Assembly: GCA_900110015.1 (NCBI GenBank)
Contig: FOCD01000002.1
Location: forward strand, 620,001-684,000
DNA from: Terribacillus saccharophilus
GTDB taxonomy: Bacteria > Bacillota > Bacilli > Bacillales > Amphibacillaceae
Direction: 5' to 3'
Length of the DNA: 64,000 bases
The notes beneath the pieces are model-generated. The model searched no databases and was not told the DNA's origin. It saw only the letters and a program-made list of their open reading frames with translations. The translations under genes and the position numbers were made by a program. This document shows, piece by piece, positions 50,976-59,690 of this stretch (position 1 is its first letter; every line of letters starts with the position of its first letter).

Positions 50976-53202
50976 TTACTTTGATTGCTTTAATGCGGGT
51001 TTGTAATTTTTTCTTATCATTAGAAGATTTCAGCTTATCAACGGCAGACTGAGCAGACTGCTTTGACTTTTTCGTTTTGTCTTTCTCCGCTTTCTTCACT
51101 TTCGACTTTGCGTCATTCAATTTCTTTGTTTCAGCCGCTTTCGCCTTCACTTTATCAAGACGCTTTTGGAGATTATCCTTATCCTTGCCGGATTGCAGCT
51201 CCTTGATTGCGCTCTGGGCCTTCTGGATATTGCTATCATTGATTTTCTTCTCAGCGGCCTTCACCAGATCATTTGCTGTCTTGATTTGTGCCTGTTTCAC
51301 CTTATCGATGCGTTTCTGCAAATCCGTTTTGTCTTTGCCATTAGCCAGCTTTTTCACAGACTTCTGCGCATCATCGACATTCTTTTTGGTTTTGCTTTTC
51401 TCTGCTTTACTTACTTTGTCTTTTACTTCTTGCACTAGCAAAGCTTGTTTCACCTTATCCAAACGTTTTTGCAGATTATTCTTTTCGTTTTTATCCGTCA
51501 CTTTATTGATGGCCGACTGCGCTGCATCAATATCAGCCTTTTTCCTGCTCTTTTCCGCCTTGGATACCTTATCCTTGGCTTCCTGCAGCGTGATTGCTTG
51601 TTTCACTTTATCCAGACGCTTTTGTAAGTTTTTCTTTTCCGTGCTATCCGTTACTTTATTGATGGCCGTTTGCGCTGTATCGATGTCTGCTTTCTTTTTG
51701 CTCTTCTCTGCCTTGGCTACCTTATCCTTCGTTTCCTGCAGCGCGAGCGCTTGTTTCACTTTATCAAGCCGGTTCTGAAGGTTTTTCTTCTCATTATTAT
51801 CCGTTACCTTATTGATGGCCGTTTGCGCTGCATCAATATCGGCTTTCTTTATGCTCTTTTCTGCTTTAGCTACTACGTCCTTTGCTTCTTGCAGCGTGAG
51901 CGCTTGTTTCACTTTATCCAGTCGCTTTTGCAGATTCTGCTTATCCTTATTATTCGATAAGTCCGACACTAGCTTCTGTGCTTTATCATAGTTGTTATGA
52001 CTTTTTGTCTTTTCAGCCAGCTGTACTGCCTCCATGGCCTGTTGATATCCTTTATCCCGCTCGGCCTGATATTGAACTAGCCCGTAACCGAAAAGGTTAT
52101 CCCGGCCTTTCTGTCCAAGGTCCTTGCTATAGCGCTGCAAACGTGTGCGCAGCTGATCATTCGTTTCATTCGGATATTGTTGTTTTAACAGTGCCAGCAT
52201 TGCTGATACATGAGGTGTTGCTTGGGAAGTTCCGCTCATCATCGCATAATAAGTACCTAGATAGGTGCTTATTATATCTGCTCCTGGCGCTGATATTTCC
52301 ACCTTACTTCCAACTGAGGAGAAGGAGGCAATCTTATTTTTCGAGTCAGAAGCTGAAACAGCAATCACTTTGTCGAAGGCTGCAGGATAATCCAATGGAT
52401 GACCTGCGCCCTCATTTCCGCTCGCTGCAACTAGCAATATGCCTTTTTGGTACGCTTTGTCCACAGCATCTTGCAGCGCCCTGCTCTTATAAGTAGTTCC
52501 CATGCTCATATTGATAATGTTCATCTTATTCGAAATAGCCCAATCAATACCTTCTAGTAGGTCCGATAGATCTCCTTCACCGACGCTATCAAGTGCTTTA
52601 ACAGCATATAACTGCGCATCTGGTGCGACACCGTCGGTACCATATCGATTATGCTTTGCTCCGATGATACCTGCCACATGCGTCCCGTGCCCTTCATCAT
52701 CTTTATAAGAGGACGTATAGCTTACAGCTGAGTATCCTCCTGCTATCTTCAAATCCTCGTGCGGATAAATTCCGCTATCGATTACTGCGATTTTGACGCC
52801 TTTACCAGTCAAACCTTCATTCCAAGCTTGTGAAGCTTGTATTGGAGCCAAGTTCCATTGCTCTAAAATTGGAGATGCAGCTTCTTTCACAGCCCGAATG
52901 GCTGTACTCCCGCTATCAGATACTGAAATCTTTACGTCCGGCTCTACATACTTGATGTCCGGATCCTCTTTTAATTCCTCGATTGTTCCGGAATCGGCGG
53001 TGATAGCGGCTACTGGCAAATTATCATATTCCTTTTCTACTGCTGCATCACTTTCCTGAACCGCTTCTTCTCCCTGCTTATTTTCATACACGACAATCAT
53101 CTGCTTCTCTTCCTCGCCATATGCAGTATCAGCAGGGAACAGGAAAGTCAGAACCAACAACAACGAAACAGAGAATAGACTCATTGCGGAAACCTTTATC
53201 AT
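50971..53202 (-). CDS. Secreted S8 (subtilisin) peptidase with seven C-terminal repeats
   Basis: A 743-aa exported protease. Signal peptide to about residue 29 (cleavage near AYG-EE), inhibitor-I9-like propeptide (about 33-95), catalytic domain (about 115-385) with Asp142 in AVIDSGI, His172 in GHGTHVAG, Asn263 in ASGNEG and Ser326 in MSGTSQATPH. The C-terminal 350 residues are seven tandem units of about 50 residues, Lys-rich, helical, sharing NLQKRLDKVKQA and AEKSKKKADID. They probably form a long charged coiled region that binds the cell wall. No LPXTG motif or S-layer domain is seen. Confidence 0.9.
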   Translation of the reverse strand: MIKVSAMSLFSVSLLLVLTFLFPADTAYGEEEKQMIVVYENKQGEEAVQESDAAVEKEYDNLPVAAITADSGTIEELKEDPDIKYVEPDVKISVSDSGSTAIRAVKEAASPILEQWNLAPIQASQAWNEGLTGKGVKIAVIDSGIYPHEDLKIAGGYSAVSYTSSYKDDEGHGTHVAGIIGAKHNRYGTDGVAPDAQLYAVKALDSVGEGDLSDLLEGIDWAISNKMNIINMSMGTTYKSRALQDAVDKAYQKGILLVAASGNEGAGHPLDYPAAFDKVIAVSASDSKNKIASFSSVGSKVEISAPGADIISTYLGTYYAMMSGTSQATPHVSAMLALLKQQYPNETNDQLRTRLQRYSKDLGQKGRDNLFGYGLVQYQAERDKGYQQAMEAVQLAEKTKSHNNYDKAQKLVSDLSNNKDKQNLQKRLDKVKQALTLQEAKDVVAKAEKSIKKADIDAAQTAINKVTDNNEKKNLQNRLDKVKQALALQETKDKVAKAEKSKKKADIDTAQTAINKVTDSTEKKNLQKRLDKVKQAITLQEAKDKVSKAEKSRKKADIDAAQSAINKVTDKNEKNNLQKRLDKVKQALLVQEVKDKVSKAEKSKTKKNVDDAQKSVKKLANGKDKTDLQKRIDKVKQAQIKTANDLVKAAEKKINDSNIQKAQSAIKELQSGKDKDNLQKRLDKVKAKAAETKKLNDAKSKVKKAEKDKTKKSKQSAQSAVDKLKSSNDKKKLQTRIKAIKVK
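51000..52040 (-). repeat. Tandem repeat array in the S8 protease gene
   Basis: Seven units of about 150 nt encode the Lys-rich helices. The middle four (about 51400-52000) are the most alike, with LQKRLDKVKQA and KVTD repeated nearly unchanged; the outer ones have drifted. This suggests expansion by recombination. Confidence 0.8.
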
Positions 53203-53355
53203 CCGTGTGTTTTCCTTTCAATTAGTAGATTTACTGCTACTTATATCGGTTCAAAAAAGGAAGATATAATAGTAAATGCATCGTTTCTCAAAAAGATACT
53301 AGATTTAGTAAAGTATTTAAGCAATAGACAGTTGTATATCGAGTATGAAAAAACA

Positions 53356-53395
53356 TAAACAAGCAGCCGTCCTCAAAAGGACGGCTGCTTGTTTA
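53356..53395 (-). terminator. Terminator of the SulP gene
   Basis: Perfect 18-bp stem (53356-53373 with 53378-53395) followed by ATGTTTTTT on the minus strand. Confidence 0.88.
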
Positions 53396-53406
53396 CTTTA
53401 ACGCTA

Positions 53407-54996
53407 TTAAGAAGTACAGATACGAACAGCTTCCTCTCTCTTATTCACTGTATACTCCTCTCCAACTTTGGCTAGCAGTCCAGTTTTATGAAGCAAGCGT
53501 TCAGGCTGCCCGTGAACACCGAGGAAAAGCAGCTGTTTATCATCAGCTTCATAGTGGTCTACAAGTTTATGCAAGGCCGCTTCGGCAGATGTATCCATAT
53601 ATGAAACCTTCTGCAGATCAAGGATAAGGGAATCTGGTTCTTCATTTATCGTCTTTTCCACTACTTCTTCCAAGATATCGGTAGATCCGAAGAACAAGGG
53701 GCCTTCGAATTGCCACATCCGTACACCATCGGTTTCTTTTACATGGATTTGTTCGTCTTTTACAAAGAGTACGGTGCTCATACGTTTGACGAAAACAACA
53801 AAGGCAAGTAATAGTCCGCAGCCGACACCGACAGTCAGATCAGCAAGTACCGTCAATGCGAAAGTGACTATCAGGATGAACGAATCGAATGTACGCATTC
53901 TGATAATATGGGCTACTTCTTTACGTTCACTCATATTCCAGGCAACAACCATAAGAATTGGCGCCATGCTGGCGAGCGGGATAGCGGAAGCATAAGGAGC
54001 GAACAGAAGCAGGATAATCAGGACAAAAACACAATGCACCACACCGGATACAGGAGAGAAAGCATTACTCCTTATATTTGTTGCTGTTCGGGCTATTGCC
54101 CCAGTGGCCGGAATACCTCCGAAAAGCGGTACAGCGATATTAGCAACTCCTTGACCGATTAATTCCCGGTTGCTGTGATGTTTCGTTTTTGCCATATTAT
54201 CTGCAACTGTAGCAGACAAGAGGGATTCCACTCCTCCTAATAAGGCAATGGCTACTGCAGATGGCAGCAGGTATATAATCTTGTCCAATGTAAAAACGGG
54301 TAACTGGAGCTGAGGTAGCTGGCTTGGTATATCACCATACACACTGCCGATGGTTGCCACCTGTCCTTGGAAAAATAGAACCGCTACAACTGTCGATAGT
54401 ATTAATCCTGCGAGCGCTCCAGGTACTTTCGGCAAGATCTTTGGCGTGAGGAGAATAGCAGCCAGGGATACGCCCGCAATAATCAGACTGTACATACTAA
54501 TTGTATCCACAGCTGCAAGAAGTGCTTGCATTTTCTGAAGGAAACCCTCTTCTTGCTCTGCCTGGATGCCCGTGAAGTTCCCGATTTGCCCAGTGAAAAT
54601 AATAACAGCGATTCCCGCTGTAAAACCGACTACTACTGGGCGTGGAATGAATTTGATCAAACTTCCGAGCTTGAGCAGACCGAATATGATGAGCAATATC
54701 CCAGCCATTATTCCTGCCAGCAGTAGATCCTGATAGCCAAATTGTATGACAACACCTAAGAGAATCGGAACAAACGCTCCAGTTGGTCCACCGATTTGAA
54801 ACCTTGATCCGCCCAGCAATGAAATAAGCAGACCGCCGATGATGACTGTATACAGTCCATATTCAGGATTTACACCTGATGCAATAGCAAAGGACATCCC
54901 AAGCGGAATGGCTACGATGCCGACAATGATTCCCGCAATGATATCCCGACGCAGCGTTCGCAGATTATAACCACTGTATCTTCCTAGTCTCTTCAT
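53407..54996 (-). CDS. SulP family inorganic anion transporter with STAS domain
   Basis: A 529-aa membrane protein. The N-terminal 380 residues hold about 12 helices with the SulP signature region NPEYGLYTVIIGGLLISLLGGSRF (split as NPEYGLYTVI and GGSRFQIGGPTGAFVP), followed by VANIAVPLFGGIPATGAIAR. The C-terminal STAS domain (about 420-525) has LILDLQKVSYMDTSA. Candidate substrates are sulfate, bicarbonate or other anions. AAGGG lies upstream of the ATG. A possible 18-codon leader ORF overlaps the start. Confidence 0.9.
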   Translation of the reverse strand: MKRLGRYSGYNLRTLRRDIIAGIIVGIVAIPLGMSFAIASGVNPEYGLYTVIIGGLLISLLGGSRFQIGGPTGAFVPILLGVVIQFGYQDLLLAGIMAGILLIIFGLLKLGSLIKFIPRPVVVGFTAGIAVIIFTGQIGNFTGIQAEQEEGFLQKMQALLAAVDTISMYSLIIAGVSLAAILLTPKILPKVPGALAGLILSTVVAVLFFQGQVATIGSVYGDIPSQLPQLQLPVFTLDKIIYLLPSAVAIALLGGVESLLSATVADNMAKTKHHSNRELIGQGVANIAVPLFGGIPATGAIARTATNIRSNAFSPVSGVVHCVFVLIILLLFAPYASAIPLASMAPILMVVAWNMSERKEVAHIIRMRTFDSFILIVTFALTVLADLTVGVGCGLLLAFVVFVKRMSTVLFVKDEQIHVKETDGVRMWQFEGPLFFGSTDILEEVVEKTINEEPDSLILDLQKVSYMDTSAEAALHKLVDHYEADDKQLLFLGVHGQPERLLHKTGLLAKVGEEYTVNKREEAVRICTS

Positions 54997-55049
54997 TTCA
55001 TCACTACCCTTCTTTTTGTTGTCACCTTATTTTTTCTGTCTGCATACAT
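54993..55049 (-). CDS. Possible leader peptide before the SulP gene (18 aa)
   Basis: An ORF MYADRKNKVTTKRRVVMK with AGGAAG 9 nt before its ATG. Its stop overlaps the SulP start (ATGA), a typical coupling arrangement. A hairpin (TTGCA/TGCAA with GAAGCTTC) covers its ribosome binding site. Very short, so it may be chance. Confidence 0.3.
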   Translation of the reverse strand: MYADRKNKVTTKRRVVMK

Positions 55050-55477
55050 TGCAAGAAGCTTCCTGCTGCAACCTCCTTTACAGATTCATTGGAATTAAGT
55101 ATTCGACAAATGCTGAAATTTGTATATCATACCCATTGGCTATAAAACTTGCCATTCTCATAAATGAGCTCTTGCTTTCTTTAGTTTCTTAATCCTAACT
55201 ATCTTCCTGCGCACATAGAAGCTAGGTTCGTAAAATCTTAATAAACGTCTTTATATATAGGTTTCTTTGTAAAATGTTTGTAAGTTCATTGGTTTGCCGA
55301 TACTTTCTGCCTGTCCCTTTCTGCCCGTGACTTATCACACGTTCTGATGCTGGTTATCAACCTAATCTCCTCTTTAGATTGTTAGAATTCTTATATATAA
55401 GAGAAAGATTAGAATTTGCTTAGAGTATTTATATATGCTAATATACGCATATAAGCAAATAAGAGGAGCGACCATAT
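54997..55477. other. 480-nt divergent region between SulP and czrA
   Basis: Apart from the possible SulP leader ORF and the czrA promoter/operator, I see no gene. Two TTACA hexamers 11 nt apart on the minus strand (55268-55284) resemble a half PhoP box, but the context does not support that. Confidence 0.5.
55416..55453 (+). promoter_or_regulatory. czrA promoter and ArsR-type operator
   Basis: TTGCTT (55416-55421), 17 nt, TAATAT (55439-55444). A perfect inverted repeat TATATGC-8 nt-GCATATA (55432-55453) spans the -10 box, placed for autorepression by the adjacent ArsR-family protein. Confidence 0.65.
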
Positions 55478-55786
55478 ATGAAGTACGATACACATTTGGA
55501 GCTGACAGAAGAGCGCTTGACGCATGTTTCGCAAATCTTTAAAGCCCTCGGCGATCCGACTAGAATCCGAATCCTGCATTTGCTGCTCGATAAGGAATAC
55601 AGCGTAAATGAAATCGCAGAGAAGCTCGAACTGCATCAGTCGACTGTTTCTCATCAGCTGAGCTCAATGAAAAAAATCCGGCTCGTTAAATCGAGGCGGG
55701 AAGGCACGACGATTTATTATTCCCACGATGACAAGCACGTTATCGATTTACTGACAGAAGCTATCAACCACGCCTGCCACAACTAA
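55478..55786 (+). CDS. czrA: ArsR/SmtB family zinc-type repressor CzrA
   Basis: A 102-aa winged-helix repressor. The DNA-binding helix is [18 protein letters not shown], and [17 protein letters not shown] forms the wing and alpha-5. The last helix has Asp-Lys-His ... His-Ala-Cys-His with the spacing (11 and 3 residues) of the CzrA alpha-5 zinc/cobalt site. GAGGAG precedes the ATG. It lies 18 nt before czcD, so metals should derepress both. Confidence 0.93.
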   Translation: MKYDTHLELTEERLTHVSQIFKALGDPTRIRILHLLLDKEYSVNEIAEKLELHQSTVSHQLSSMKKIRLVKSRREGTTIYYSHDDKHVIDLLTEAINHACHN

Positions 55787-55804
55787 TTAACCGGAGGAAT
55801 ATGT

Positions 55805-56767
55805 ATGGGACACGGACACGATCATGGACATGATCATCACCACCATCACGGACATAATGCGAATAAAAAAGCTTTACTGATTAGTTTTATTTTGACAGCT
55901 GGATTCATGGTTATTGAAGCAATAGGAGGCTTCCTGACAAACAGTCTTGCCTTGCTGTCAGATGCCGGCCATATGTTAAGTGACGCTGTATCTCTGGGCG
56001 TCGGTCTGTTTGCGTTTATACTTGGTGAGCGAGTAGCTAATTACAGTAAGACATACGGTTACAAGCGTTTTGAAATTTTGGCTGCTTTGTTCAATGGAGT
56101 GACGCTCATCCTTGTGTCCCTCTATATTTTCTATGAAGCAATCCAGCGTTTCCGCGAACCTGCAGAGATTGCTTCCGGGGGCATGCTGATTATTGCTGTC
56201 ATCGGTTTCCTTGTTAATATTTTAGTTGCATGGATCTTAATGCGCGGTGATACGAGTGAGAACCTGAACGTACGTGCAGCCTTCCTCCATGTTATCGGCG
56301 ATTTGCTCGGATCTGTCGGCGCTATCGCTGCTGCATTGCTCGTGCTACTGTTCGGCTGGAATTGGGCTGATCCAGTTGCAAGTGTCATTGTAGCTGCCCT
56401 AGTGATTATAAGTGGCTGGCGTGTAACAAAGGATGCCATCCATGTGCTGATGGAAGGAACACCGCGGAATGTCGAAATGTCTAAAATTATTGATTGTATC
56501 GAGAAAGCACCCGGTATCATCTCCATTCATGATCTTCATGTGTGGAGCATCACCAGTGGTCAGAACGCCCTATCTTGCCACGCTGTAGTTGAAGGTGACT
56601 TGCTAATAGAGCAAAGCCAGGTTATGCTGCGGAAAATAGAGCATGATTTAGAGCATTTAGGAATCGGTCATGTGACTATCCAGATGGAAACAGCCGCCCA
56701 TACGCATGAAGAATCACTTATGTGCCAGCATGATGCAGGCGCCCATACACATGTCCATGAACATTAA
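55805..56767 (+). CDS. czcD: Cation diffusion facilitator CzcD (Zn/Cd/Co efflux)
   Basis: A 320-aa exporter of divalent metals in exchange for H+ or K+. A His-rich N-terminus (HGHDHGHDHHHHHGHN), six helices, the metal site HxxxD: LLSDAGHMLSDAVSLG in helix 2 and HVIGDLLGSVGAI in helix 5, and a cytoplasmic domain (about 215-300) ending in a His-rich tail. CGGAGG precedes the ATG. Operon czrA-czcD, ended by a terminator. Confidence 0.95.
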   Translation: MGHGHDHGHDHHHHHGHNANKKALLISFILTAGFMVIEAIGGFLTNSLALLSDAGHMLSDAVSLGVGLFAFILGERVANYSKTYGYKRFEILAALFNGVTLILVSLYIFYEAIQRFREPAEIASGGMLIIAVIGFLVNILVAWILMRGDTSENLNVRAAFLHVIGDLLGSVGAIAAALLVLLFGWNWADPVASVIVAALVIISGWRVTKDAIHVLMEGTPRNVEMSKIIDCIEKAPGIISIHDLHVWSITSGQNALSCHAVVEGDLLIEQSQVMLRKIEHDLEHLGIGHVTIQMETAAHTHEESLMCQHDAGAHTHVHEH

Positions 56768-56799
56768 AAAGACGAGGATAATTATCCTCGTCTTTTTTT
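56764..56799 (+). terminator. Terminator of czrA-czcD
   Basis: Perfect 15-bp stem AAAGACGAGGATAAT and its complement, T7 after it. Confidence 0.92.
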
Positions 56800-56821
56800 G
56801 CGGAAGGAGCAAAACCTCTAT

Positions 56822-57229
56822 CTAGTTACCAAATAAAAAATCTGCTAAACGTTTCCCAAATATCATGACAACTCCGGAACCAGCCCCAAGCAAAGAAATA
56901 ATACTGATCAAGATGGCACCTTTAACACGCAGCTTTTCTTTTTTAAAAGTCGTATTGGATTTGATTTCCTGTATTTTTCTTTCCTGCTCATAGAGCTTTT
57001 CCATAAACTTATCCTGCGCATCCTTCTGCTTTTCCAAGGTGACTGCCATCTTTCCAGTATGGCTCTCAATGTTTTCCAGCCACTTTCCCAAAGGAAGCAG
57101 CCTTTCATTGATGCTAACCAAATCTTCCTTGATACTGTCGATTTCCTGCTGGAAATCCCCCCGAAGCTTCAGCTGCATTTCTAAGAGCTCTGCACGCGAG
57201 ATTTGTTCGCTGTCCTTTGCGGGTTCCAA
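56822..57229 (-). CDS. Coiled-coil protein with C-terminal membrane helix
   Basis: A 135-aa protein: residues 10-95 are a heptad-rich coiled coil (LEMQLKLRGDFQQEIDSIKE, later LYEQERKIQEIKS), and 102-127 is one membrane helix (KGAILISIISLLGAGSGVVM), with a short tail. TTG start, AGGGG 9 nt upstream. The plan recalls phage XhlA/haemolysin-like proteins and other tail-anchored coiled coils, but no phage genes are near. The family is not recognised. Confidence 0.65.
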   Translation of the reverse strand: MEPAKDSEQISRAELLEMQLKLRGDFQQEIDSIKEDLVSINERLLPLGKWLENIESHTGKMAVTLEKQKDAQDKFMEKLYEQERKIQEIKSNTTFKKEKLRVKGAILISIISLLGAGSGVVMIFGKRLADFLFGN

Positions 57230-57320
57230 CTTCTTCTACCCCTCTCTGCGCGTCCTGCTCCTCCCTTATTTTCATTGTATGCATGTACTTTTATGTCTGA
57301 TTGTGTCCGCACATGTCGCA

Positions 57321-58571
57321 CTAGACTGCCTTTTGTTCTGCACTTAGCTTTCTAATATCGAGCTGCGGGGTAATCATATACAAAATGAAAGTACCAGCCA
57401 GACCTATCATGGTAAGTAATATCCCCATCGTGATCGATGACAGAAATCCACTAAGCGTAACAGTCAAGGAAACAATCAACATGGAGAGATTGTACTGGAG
57501 ACCTCCGAATGCCATGTATGCACTGCGCTTATCATCCGGCGGAATTGCTGCCATATAGGACTGCTCCACTGGTACCCGGAATACCTCACCGATTGTTAGT
57601 ACTGCCATCATGATGAACAACACCCAAATATGATTCGAAAATGTCAGCGCTGCGTACCCCATTGTAAAGATAAGACAGCTGGCAACAAGAACGAATCTGT
57701 CCTTCATCCCAACAATAAGCTTGGCAGCAAATAAGGCAAGCAAGGCAACTAAGATCGTATTTTCACTTCGTAACAGGCCCATCATTTTTACGCCATCTAT
57801 TTCCCAGAACAAGAATTGCTGCGTTGGCATTTCTTCCGACAATCGGATTCCGATATAACTTGTCAGCTGGAATTCCATGCTCAGCACTAGAATTCCGCCG
57901 GCAATGAACCAAACAAACAGTCGATCCTGCATGACCGATCGATAGGTCCCGAAAATCTGTGTCACATGCTGTAACGGTTTGACCTCCACTTTCTTTGGAA
58001 AATGCGTCTCCGTGATAAAAAAGTAGACGACAAACAACGTTCCTGCTGCGGCGATCGTCAGCGCCATGAATAATTGGAATAAATAGTTTTCAAACATGAA
58101 AGCTCCAGCGATACCACCTAAGGCTATGGATAAGTTACTAGCCCAATATCCGATAGAATAAATCAGACGTCGCTGATCTGGTGTACTGACATCAATCAGC
58201 ATGGCATCATTAGCCGGCCCAGCCAACCCCCAGCAAATACTGTTCAGCATGATCATCGCATACGTTATCTCAGCTGATTCGAACCACGGTGAATTACTAA
58301 CCATCATCATAAAAAACGCTACCAGCCGGAGTGTTTCAGCTAGCAGCATGATTTTGCGCCGTCCGAATAAATCACTAAAGTAACCGCCAAGTAAACTCAT
58401 CCCGATTCCGAGGAATACATTGACCAACAGCAGCAGACCTGCCACTTTTGCTCCGAAATGCATCGCCAAGTAGATGGTCATAAATGGGGTCACCATACTT
58501 CCAATCAAGCTGGACACGAAGGATTCCACGAGCCTTATTTTTATATTTGGATGAAAATCCCTAAAACGCAT
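57321..58571 (-). CDS. MFS transporter (multidrug-type)
   Basis: A 416-aa protein with 12 helices. The A-like motif after helix 2 is GGYFSDLFGRRKIMLLAETL, and the second half has GVKMMGLLRSENTILVALLALFAAK. The long loop (about 185-215) joins halves. It is of the efflux type (MDR, YfmO/MdtH-like), but no drug can be named. GGGGAG precedes the ATG. It lies alone, on the same strand as the coiled-coil gene 91 nt downstream. Confidence 0.87.
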   Translation of the reverse strand: MRFRDFHPNIKIRLVESFVSSLIGSMVTPFMTIYLAMHFGAKVAGLLLLVNVFLGIGMSLLGGYFSDLFGRRKIMLLAETLRLVAFFMMMVSNSPWFESAEITYAMIMLNSICWGLAGPANDAMLIDVSTPDQRRLIYSIGYWASNLSIALGGIAGAFMFENYLFQLFMALTIAAAGTLFVVYFFITETHFPKKVEVKPLQHVTQIFGTYRSVMQDRLFVWFIAGGILVLSMEFQLTSYIGIRLSEEMPTQQFLFWEIDGVKMMGLLRSENTILVALLALFAAKLIVGMKDRFVLVASCLIFTMGYAALTFSNHIWVLFIMMAVLTIGEVFRVPVEQSYMAAIPPDDKRSAYMAFGGLQYNLSMLIVSLTVTLSGFLSSITMGILLTMIGLAGTFILYMITPQLDIRKLSAEQKAV

Positions 58572-58642
58572 CGTATTCTCCCCTTTTTCTATATTTTCTA
58601 ATTATATAGAAATCTTACAGAAAATTCCATGGGGTATTAAAA

Positions 58643-58680
58643 TAAAAAATGACCCCTGGCTTTAGCCTGAAGTCATTCCG
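58643..58680 (-). terminator. Terminator of the esterase gene
   Basis: Stem AATGACTTCAGGC/GCCAGGGGTCATT (one A-A mismatch, two G-U), T6 on the minus strand. Confidence 0.75.
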
Positions 58681-59638
58681 AATGTGCTTGCAAAAAGTTG
58701 ATCATATGATCAAAGCTGTATTGCGCTTCTTCCAAATATAATTTTCGCTGGTATTCATGTCCGGCAGCTGGATGAGAGGTGTCAAAGAACATCCTCTCTA
58801 CTTCCACTCCAGAGTTTTCAAGTTCATCTGCCATTTCTACGCTTTGCGGGTGCAGTTTATCAGACTCCCCAGATGAAATGAACGTAGGCGGATAATCCTT
58901 CGTAATCTGAAAGACTGGAGACATATCTCGCAGTCGCGGATCATGCGTATAATTTTTGTTTCCTGTATACGACCAAAGGAATGTTGTCATATTGTTGAAG
59001 CCCGTTTGCTGGGCATCTTCCAAGTTCAATACACCATTGTAAAGCAGTGTACCCCGGACTTGATCAGGCTGAAGTGCTGAATTCTCACCAATTATTGATT
59101 CCGTCGTTGGATTGGTAGCCATTGCGGCCACCATGCCGGCAAGATTTGCACCAGCCGATCCTCCGCCTACAAAAACTTGATCCGTATCACCGTGGTACCG
59201 TGGCGCTTCCCGCAATGCAAAGCTGATAGCATCATTCAATTGATAAAGCTGAGTCGGAAAATTATATTCCGGTGCCAGTCCGTAATTTACGTTCACTACC
59301 AGGTAGCCTTTTGATGCAATCCACATCGTAAATGGATTTTGGGCTTCCTTGTCGCCCCCTATCCATCCGCCGCCATGGATATAAATGACGATTGGAAGCG
59401 TTCCTTCGGCGTCTTCAGGATAATAGAAGTCTAATTTGCCATCATAATTTTCGGTCGGATAAGCAATATCCTTCACAGCTACGACGTTTTCCGGATCGGG
59501 TATATTCGGCTGTTTATCACTTTGATCAATTGCCATGAATGCTCTAATCTCAGAAGAAAAGAGACTGCCGATGAGGAGCAGGATACCGATTGCCAAAATG
59601 ACAACTCCTAGAATCCAAGCTCTTTTTCTCCGCAACAT
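58673..59638 (-). CDS. Membrane-anchored alpha/beta hydrolase (HSL-type esterase/lipase)
   Basis: A 321-aa protein with an N-terminal uncleaved membrane anchor (AWILGVVILAIGILLLIGSLF, residues 7-27), so the enzyme faces outside. Then the hormone-sensitive-lipase signature IYIHGGGWIGG, nucleophile Ser in VGGGSAGANLAG, acid in FISSGESDKLHPQS and a C-terminal His in SHPAAGHEYQ. GGAGGAAA upstream of the ATG. Substrate unknown. Immediately downstream of the FAD enzyme (52 nt). Confidence 0.85.
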   Translation of the reverse strand: MLRRKRAWILGVVILAIGILLLIGSLFSSEIRAFMAIDQSDKQPNIPDPENVVAVKDIAYPTENYDGKLDFYYPEDAEGTLPIVIYIHGGGWIGGDKEAQNPFTMWIASKGYLVVNVNYGLAPEYNFPTQLYQLNDAISFALREAPRYHGDTDQVFVGGGSAGANLAGMVAAMATNPTTESIIGENSALQPDQVRGTLLYNGVLNLEDAQQTGFNNMTTFLWSYTGNKNYTHDPRLRDMSPVFQITKDYPPTFISSGESDKLHPQSVEMADELENSGVEVERMFFDTSHPAAGHEYQRKLYLEEAQYSFDHMINFLQAHSE

Positions 59639-59690
59639 GCTATCTCTTTCCTCCCCTCTATCCGCTCATACGCTGTTTCATGCTATTAGC

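Noticed and set aside
51077..51778. Long Phe/Ser/Leu-rich ORFs opposite the S8 repeats
   Set aside because: Produced by the repeat sequence read in antisense. No SD and low complexity.
55268..55284. PhoP-like pair upstream of SulP
   Set aside because: Only two hexamers, far from the gene and with no -10 at a suitable distance; phosphate is not an expected substrate.
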